Positions 60,563 to 64,000 of a DNA stretch of 64,000 nucleotides are shown here, piece by piece. Numbering within the stretch: position 1 is the first letter of the stretch; every line of letters begins with the position of its first letter. A model generated the notes under the pieces. It did not search any database, was not told where the DNA came from, and saw nothing but the letters and a program-made list of their open reading frames with translations. Location of the stretch: contig NZ_JARHUC010000009.1 in the NCBI RefSeq assembly GCF_029223255.1, positions 124,001 to 188,000 of the forward strand. The letters are read 5' to 3'. This stretch comes from Albimonas marina (lineage in GTDB: Bacteria > Pseudomonadota > Alphaproteobacteria > Rhodobacterales > Rhodobacteraceae). A program made the translations under genes and the position numbers.

Positions 60563-61449
60563 GCGACCTGACCGCCTACCCGGCCGAGCGGACCGACTGG
60601 GGCAAGCTGGCGCTCCGCTGGCTGCTGTTCGTGATCCTGGGCCTGTTCGCCCTGTGGTATCTCGCGCCCCTCTTCGTGATGCTGGCGACCTCGATGAAGA
60701 CGCTGGAGGAGATCCGCACCGGCTCCCTCATCGCCCTGCCGCGCGAGATCACGTTCGAGCCCTGGGCCAAGGCGTGGTCGCAGGCGTGCAGCGGCATCAC
60801 CTGCGAGGGGCTGCGGCCCTATTTCTTCAACTCGATCCTGCTGGCGGTGCCCTCGGTCGCGATCTCGACCGTGATCGGGGCGCTGAACGGCTACGTCATC
60901 GCGCAGTGGCGCTTCCGGGGGGCGGACACGATCTTCGCGCTGCTGCTGTTCGGCTGCTTCATCCCCTTCCAGGTGGTGCTGCTGCCGATGGCCAAGATGC
61001 TGGGGCTGCTGGGGCTGGCGGGCACGATCCCGGGGCTGATGCTGGTGCACATCGTCTACGGGATCGGCTTCACCACGCTGTTCTTCCGCAACTTCTACGT
61101 CACCATCCCCGGCGACCTGATCAAGGCGGCGAAGGTGGACGGCGCGGGGTTCCTGCGGATCTTCTTCTCGATCTTCCTGCCGCTGTCGCTGCCGATCATC
61201 GTGGTCTCGATCATCTGGCAGTTCACCCAGATCTGGAACGACTTCCTGTTCGGCGTCTCGTTCTCGTCGGCCGGCTCGCAGCCGGTGACGGTGGCGCTGA
61301 ACAACATCGTCAACTCGACGACGGGCGTGAAGGAATACAACGTCGACATGGCGGCCGCGATCATCGCCGCCCTGCCGACCCTTCTCGTCTACGTCGTCGC
61401 CGGCAAGTACTTCATCCGCGGCCTGACCGCGGGCTCGGTGAAAGGCTGA
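60559..61449 (+). CDS. Sugar ABC transporter permease (MalG type)
   Basis: The ATG at 60559 overlaps the first permease stop; 296 residues and six membrane segments. Features include MLATSMKTLEEIRTGSL after the first helix, the EAA motif AAKVDGAGFLRIFFSIFLPL and the C-terminal AGKYFIRGLTAGSVKG, typical of MalG-type permeases. The frame upstream to 60052 is a shadow of the first permease. The ATPase gene starts three bases after its stop. Confidence 0.94.
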   Translation: MSDLTAYPAERTDWGKLALRWLLFVILGLFALWYLAPLFVMLATSMKTLEEIRTGSLIALPREITFEPWAKAWSQACSGITCEGLRPYFFNSILLAVPSVAISTVIGALNGYVIAQWRFRGADTIFALLLFGCFIPFQVVLLPMAKMLGLLGLAGTIPGLMLVHIVYGIGFTTLFFRNFYVTIPGDLIKAAKVDGAGFLRIFFSIFLPLSLPIIVVSIIWQFTQIWNDFLFGVSFSSAGSQPVTVALNNIVNSTTGVKEYNVDMAAAIIAALPTLLVYVVAGKYFIRGLTAGSVKG

Positions 61450-61452
61450 CCC

Positions 61453-62550
61453 ATGGCGCCCGTGCTGACGATCCGGAACCTCCGCAAGGCCTATGGCGAG
61501 ACGGTGATCCTCCACGACGTGAACATCGAGATCGAGGAGGGCGACTTCCTGGTCCTGGTGGGCCCGTCCGGCTGCGGCAAGTCCACCCTGCTCAACTGCA
61601 TCGCGGGGCTCGAGCCGATCACCGGCGGCTCGGTCGCCATCGGCGGGCGGGAGATGACCAAGGCCCCGCCCAAGGACCGCGACATCGCCATGGTGTTCCA
61701 GAGCTATGCGCTCTACCCCACCATGACGGTCGCCAAGAACATCACCTTCGGCATGAAGGTCCGCGGCGTCGACGCCGCCACCCAGAAGCGCAAGCTGGAG
61801 GAGGTGGCGAGGCAGCTGCAGATCTCCCAGCTTCTCGATCGCAAGCCCGGGCAGCTCTCGGGCGGGCAAAGGCAGCGCGTCGCCATGGGCCGCGCCCTGG
61901 TGCGGGAGCCGAAACTGTTCCTGTTCGACGAGCCGCTGTCGAACCTCGACGCCAAGCTGCGGGTCGAGATGCGCACCGAGATCAAGCGCCTGCACCAGGA
62001 CCTCGGCGCCTCGATGGTCTACGTCACCCACGACCAGATCGAGGCGATGACGCTCGCCACCAAGATCGTGGTGATGAAGGGCGGCGTGATCCAGCAGATC
62101 GGCGCGCCCTCCGAGATCTACAACCGCCCCGCCAACATGTTCGTGGCCGACTTCATGGGCTCGCCCGCGATGAACCTGATCCCCGCCCGGGTCGAGGGCG
62201 GCCAGGTCGCCATCGCGCGGGAGGGCGACGCCCCGATCCTGATCGACGCCGGCGTGGTCGGGGGCCTGTCGGGCGACCTGCCGCGCGACGTGGTGCTGGG
62301 CCTGCGCCCCGAGGACATCGTCGAGCCCGGCGCGCGCAACGGCGCCCATGTCGTCCCCGCCCGCTGCCTGGTGGAGGTGGTCGAGCCCGCGGGCGCCGAC
62401 ACCTACGTCGTCTCCCGCCTCGGCGGCGCGGCGGTGACCGCGCGGCTGTCGGCCGAGACGCGGGCGCGCGCCGGCCAGCCGCTGGACGTGGCCTTCGACC
62501 TCGCCAAGGCCAGCTTCTTCGCCCCGGACACCGGCGCCCGGCTGAACTGA
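61453..62550 (+). CDS. Sugar ABC transporter ATPase (UgpC/MalK type)
   Basis: The 365-residue protein has Walker A VGPSGCGKSTLLNCIAGLE at about residues 36-54, the Q loop in AMVFQSYALYPTMTV, signature LSGGQRQRVAMGRALVREP, Walker B LFLFDEPLSNLDAKLR and the switch YVTHDQIEAMT. A C-terminal TOBE-type domain begins near residue 240, with VVLGLRPEDI. It completes the four-gene importer. AAAGG lies before the ATG. A hairpin follows the stop by six bases. Confidence 0.96.
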   Translation: MAPVLTIRNLRKAYGETVILHDVNIEIEEGDFLVLVGPSGCGKSTLLNCIAGLEPITGGSVAIGGREMTKAPPKDRDIAMVFQSYALYPTMTVAKNITFGMKVRGVDAATQKRKLEEVARQLQISQLLDRKPGQLSGGQRQRVAMGRALVREPKLFLFDEPLSNLDAKLRVEMRTEIKRLHQDLGASMVYVTHDQIEAMTLATKIVVMKGGVIQQIGAPSEIYNRPANMFVADFMGSPAMNLIPARVEGGQVAIAREGDAPILIDAGVVGGLSGDLPRDVVLGLRPEDIVEPGARNGAHVVPARCLVEVVEPAGADTYVVSRLGGAAVTARLSAETRARAGQPLDVAFDLAKASFFAPDTGARLN

Positions 62551-62556
62551 GGGGGG

Positions 62557-62587
62557 CGCGGGAACCGGCCGCCGGTCGGTTCCCGCG
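62557..62587 (+). terminator. Hairpin after the sugar ABC operon
   Basis: An 11-bp perfect stem (CGCGGGAACCG with its complement) and nine-base loop begin six bases after the ATPase stop. There is no T tract, so it may terminate weakly or protect the mRNA end. Confidence 0.6.
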
Positions 62588-62620
62588 GGCGCGCGATGCG
62601 GGGGCCGGGGCCCGATGAAA

Positions 62621-62639
62621 TCGACCGACGGTCGGTTGA
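62621..62639. promoter_or_regulatory. TetR-type palindrome upstream of the thioesterase gene
   Basis: ACCGAC-G-GTCGGT is a perfect palindrome at 62624-62636, extended by matching T/A and C/G pairs to 62621-62639. It resembles operators of TetR-family fatty-acid or drug regulators. GGTCGGTT also occurs at 62574-62581, inside the preceding hairpin. Confidence 0.5.
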
Positions 62640-62748
62640 TCGCGGCGCTTGCCCCCCGCCTCGCGATGCGGTCCAACGGGGGCGAACCCTTCACGAAGGG
62701 GCGCCGGCGAGGCCCTCGCCGCGGCCCCCGCCCGACGTCAGGACCCGC

Positions 62749-63228
62749 ATGAACACCTCGACCGCCCCCGCTCCCGCCCCGCTGATGGAACCCGAAGCCA
62801 CCCCCGGCAGCCTGTTCGAGACGATGGGCTTCCAGCGCCGCACCCATTTCGCCGACGGGCGCGCGGTGGTCGAGTACATGGCCGGGCCGCACCTGTGCCA
62901 CTCGGGCGGGATCGTGCAGGGGGGCTTCGTCACCGGCTGGATCGACCAGGCGATGGCGATGGCGCTGATGAGCCTGACGGGCCCCGAGATGACCCCCATC
63001 TCGCTGGAGATCAAGGTCAGCTTCTTCGCCCCCGCCCGCCCCGGCCTGCTGATCGCCGAGGGCCGGGTGGAATACGCCGGCCGCTCGACCTGCTTCGCCG
63101 AGGGCGACCTGCGCGACGCCCGCGGCAAGCTGCTGGCGAAGTCGACCTCCACCATCCGCCTGATCCCCCGCGCCAAGGCCGAGGCCGCCTCCGCCGCCGC
63201 GCTCGCAGCGATGGAAGGCGAGGGCTGA
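62749..63228 (+). CDS. PaaI-type hotdog thioesterase
   Basis: The ATG at 62749 follows AGGA by about six bases; 159 residues. The hotdog fold is indicated by GRAVVEYMAGPHLCHSGGIV, where the HxGG-type segment (HSGGIVQGGF) holds the active-site region, then TPISLEIKVSFFAPARPGLL and GRSTCFAEGDLRDARGKLLA. These enzymes hydrolyse acyl- or aryl-CoA thioesters. The substrate is not evident. Codons from 62596 to the ATG are Arg/Pro-rich and overlap the palindrome, so they are taken as non-coding. Confidence 0.87.
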   Translation: MNTSTAPAPAPLMEPEATPGSLFETMGFQRRTHFADGRAVVEYMAGPHLCHSGGIVQGGFVTGWIDQAMAMALMSLTGPEMTPISLEIKVSFFAPARPGLLIAEGRVEYAGRSTCFAEGDLRDARGKLLAKSTSTIRLIPRAKAEAASAAALAAMEGEG

Positions 63229-63255
63229 GCCGAGCCTGGACGGCCAAGAGACCGA

Positions 63256-63289
63256 AACCGCCGCCGCGTCGCCCGACGCGGCGGCGGTT
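63256..63289. terminator. Bidirectional terminator
   Basis: A perfect 15-bp stem (AACCGCCGCCGCGTC with its complement) and four-base loop GCCC separate the convergent thioesterase and methyltransferase-type genes. Confidence 0.85.
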
Positions 63290-63300
63290 CGCGTTCCGGC

Positions 63301-64000
63301 TCAGCCGGTCTGCGGAGCGGGATCCAGCAAGCCGAGACGCGCGAGCCCCTCGCGCATCTCGGCCTCCTCGGGCGCGCCGGAGGCAAGGGCGCGCGCCTCC
63401 TCGGGCGCGAGGGGGACGAGGCGGCCGGTGATCGGGGAGGGCGCGCCGGGAACCGGCTCGCCGCGGGCGAAACGCGCGCGCAGGGCCGCGAGCAGGCCGG
63501 GCAGGGCGGCGCGCGCGGCGATGGCCTCGGGCGGCGACAGCGCCGCGATCTCCCGCCGGGCGATCCCCAGCAGCGCCGCCTGCGCGGCCTGCCGGGGCGG
63601 GAGGCAGGCGCGCTCCGCGAATTCGGCGACCGTGGCGGGCCCGTCGGCGAAGCCGGCGGCGACGCGGGCGGCGGTCTCGGGGCCGAAGCCGGGGCGGGCG
63701 CCGTGGACCTCGGCCTCGCGCCGCTCGTGCGCCAGGCGGGGCGGCCAGGGGGCGATGCGCAGGGCGGCGAGGCGCGCGGCCTGCTCGGCCTCGGTCAGGC
63801 GCGGGGCGCCGCGGGCGAAGAGGTCGACGCGGAAGCCCCGCCGGCTCATCAGGTCGCGCGCGGCCTCGCCCCACCCCTCGGCCACGGCCTTGCGCACGAA
63901 GGCGACGGCGTCGGCGTCGAAGCGCAGCACGTCGAACTGCTCGATCAGGTCGGCGGGGGCGGCGAAGGCGAGCTTGGCCGGCGCCAGCGCCTCCGCCACC
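63301..64000 (-). CDS. Methyltransferase regulatory-domain protein, C-terminal part
   Basis: The frame is open to the window edge, so the 5' end lies outside; an in-frame GTG at 63999 is not a credible start. The visible 230 residues begin AEALAPAKLAFAAPADLIEQ and continue MSRRGFRVDLFARGAPRLTE, which matches the methyltransferase regulatory (PKMT) domain that follows a class I SAM-binding domain in a large family of unclear substrate. The remainder is a helical C-terminal domain (CLPPRQAAQAALLGIARREI). The SAM-binding part would be upstream. Confidence 0.75.
   Translation of the reverse strand, partial: VAEALAPAKLAFAAPADLIEQFDVLRFDADAVAFVRKAVAEGWGEAARDLMSRRGFRVDLFARGAPRLTEAEQAARLAALRIAPWPPRLAHERREAEVHGARPGFGPETAARVAAGFADGPATVAEFAERACLPPRQAAQAALLGIARREIAALSPPEAIAARAALPGLLAALRARFARGEPVPGAPSPITGRLVPLAPEEARALASGAPEEAEMREGLARLGLLDPAPQTG

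Noticed and set aside
1-64000. tRNA, rRNA, prophage, insertion sequence or integron
   Set aside because: I found no transposase, integrase or phage structural gene and recognised no tRNA or rRNA segment. A covariance search would be needed to exclude small RNAs fully.

Overview
The window is chromosomal DNA of very high GC with dense, short-spaced genes. It looks like an alphaproteobacterium of the Rhodobacterales/Rhodobacteraceae type. Supporting signs are a MucR/Ros-family regulator, the Anbu proteasome-homologue operon, TRAP and dipeptide ABC transporters, an agmatinase/class III aminotransferase pair and a GtsABCD-like sugar transporter. I see no rRNA, tRNA, CRISPR array, prophage or transposase gene.

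Layout. 2-3477: 3' end of an ATP-grasp gene, then alpha-E protein, transglutaminase and Anbu (a predicted peptide ligation/proteolysis operon). 3798-5634: TadE- and TadG-like pseudopilin genes. 5820-11680 (minus): soluble lytic transglycosylase, SDR, purine nucleoside phosphorylase, nucleoside/MTA deaminase and an unknown protein. 11825-13494: TetR regulator divergent from an NAD-dependent reductase, with a palindromic operator between them. 13499-18472 (minus): miaB, mucR, rimI, tsaB, a NifU-domain protein and a universal stress protein. 18591-21850: agmatinase divergent from a GntR regulator and a class III aminotransferase, probably polyamine use.

21996-32453: a dipeptide-type ABC transporter operon ending in a LysR gene (minus), divergent from DUF917, hydantoinase/oxoprolinase and AroM-like genes (plus). 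This looks like one catabolic unit for a hydantoin-like or modified-peptide substrate. 32530-39104: SDR, sulfotransferase-like protein, then UDP-galactopyranose mutase, a GlfT2-like galactofuranosyltransferase and a DUF707-like protein, suggesting a galactofuranose-containing surface glycan. 39456-48016: crotonase, HNH protein, bacterioferritin with its ferredoxin, proC, a TfoX-like protein, TetR plus haloalkane dehalogenase, metY and an Ala/Pro-rich exported protein. 48441-55482 (minus): amidohydrolase, feruloyl-CoA-synthase-like ligase, MarR, TRAP transporter and enoyl-CoA hydratase/lyase, a likely hydroxycinnamate operon with a MarR-type palindrome over its -35 box. 55787-62550: a two-component system divergent from a sugar ABC transporter (GltR/GtrS-gts-like). 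62749-64000: a thioesterase and the 3' end of a methyltransferase-type gene.

The most unusual signal is not a gene. Five copies of an intergenic element (cores at 34846, 39237, 41857, 45171 and 48130, each 165-167 bp) lie within 14 kb, all in the same orientation. Each is a nested near-perfect palindrome whose stems differ between copies by paired, compensating changes, so the fold is conserved rather than the sequence. A GC-rich module lies 102-115 bp upstream of every core. The same module occurs alone as a 23-bp inverted pair at 17679-17791.
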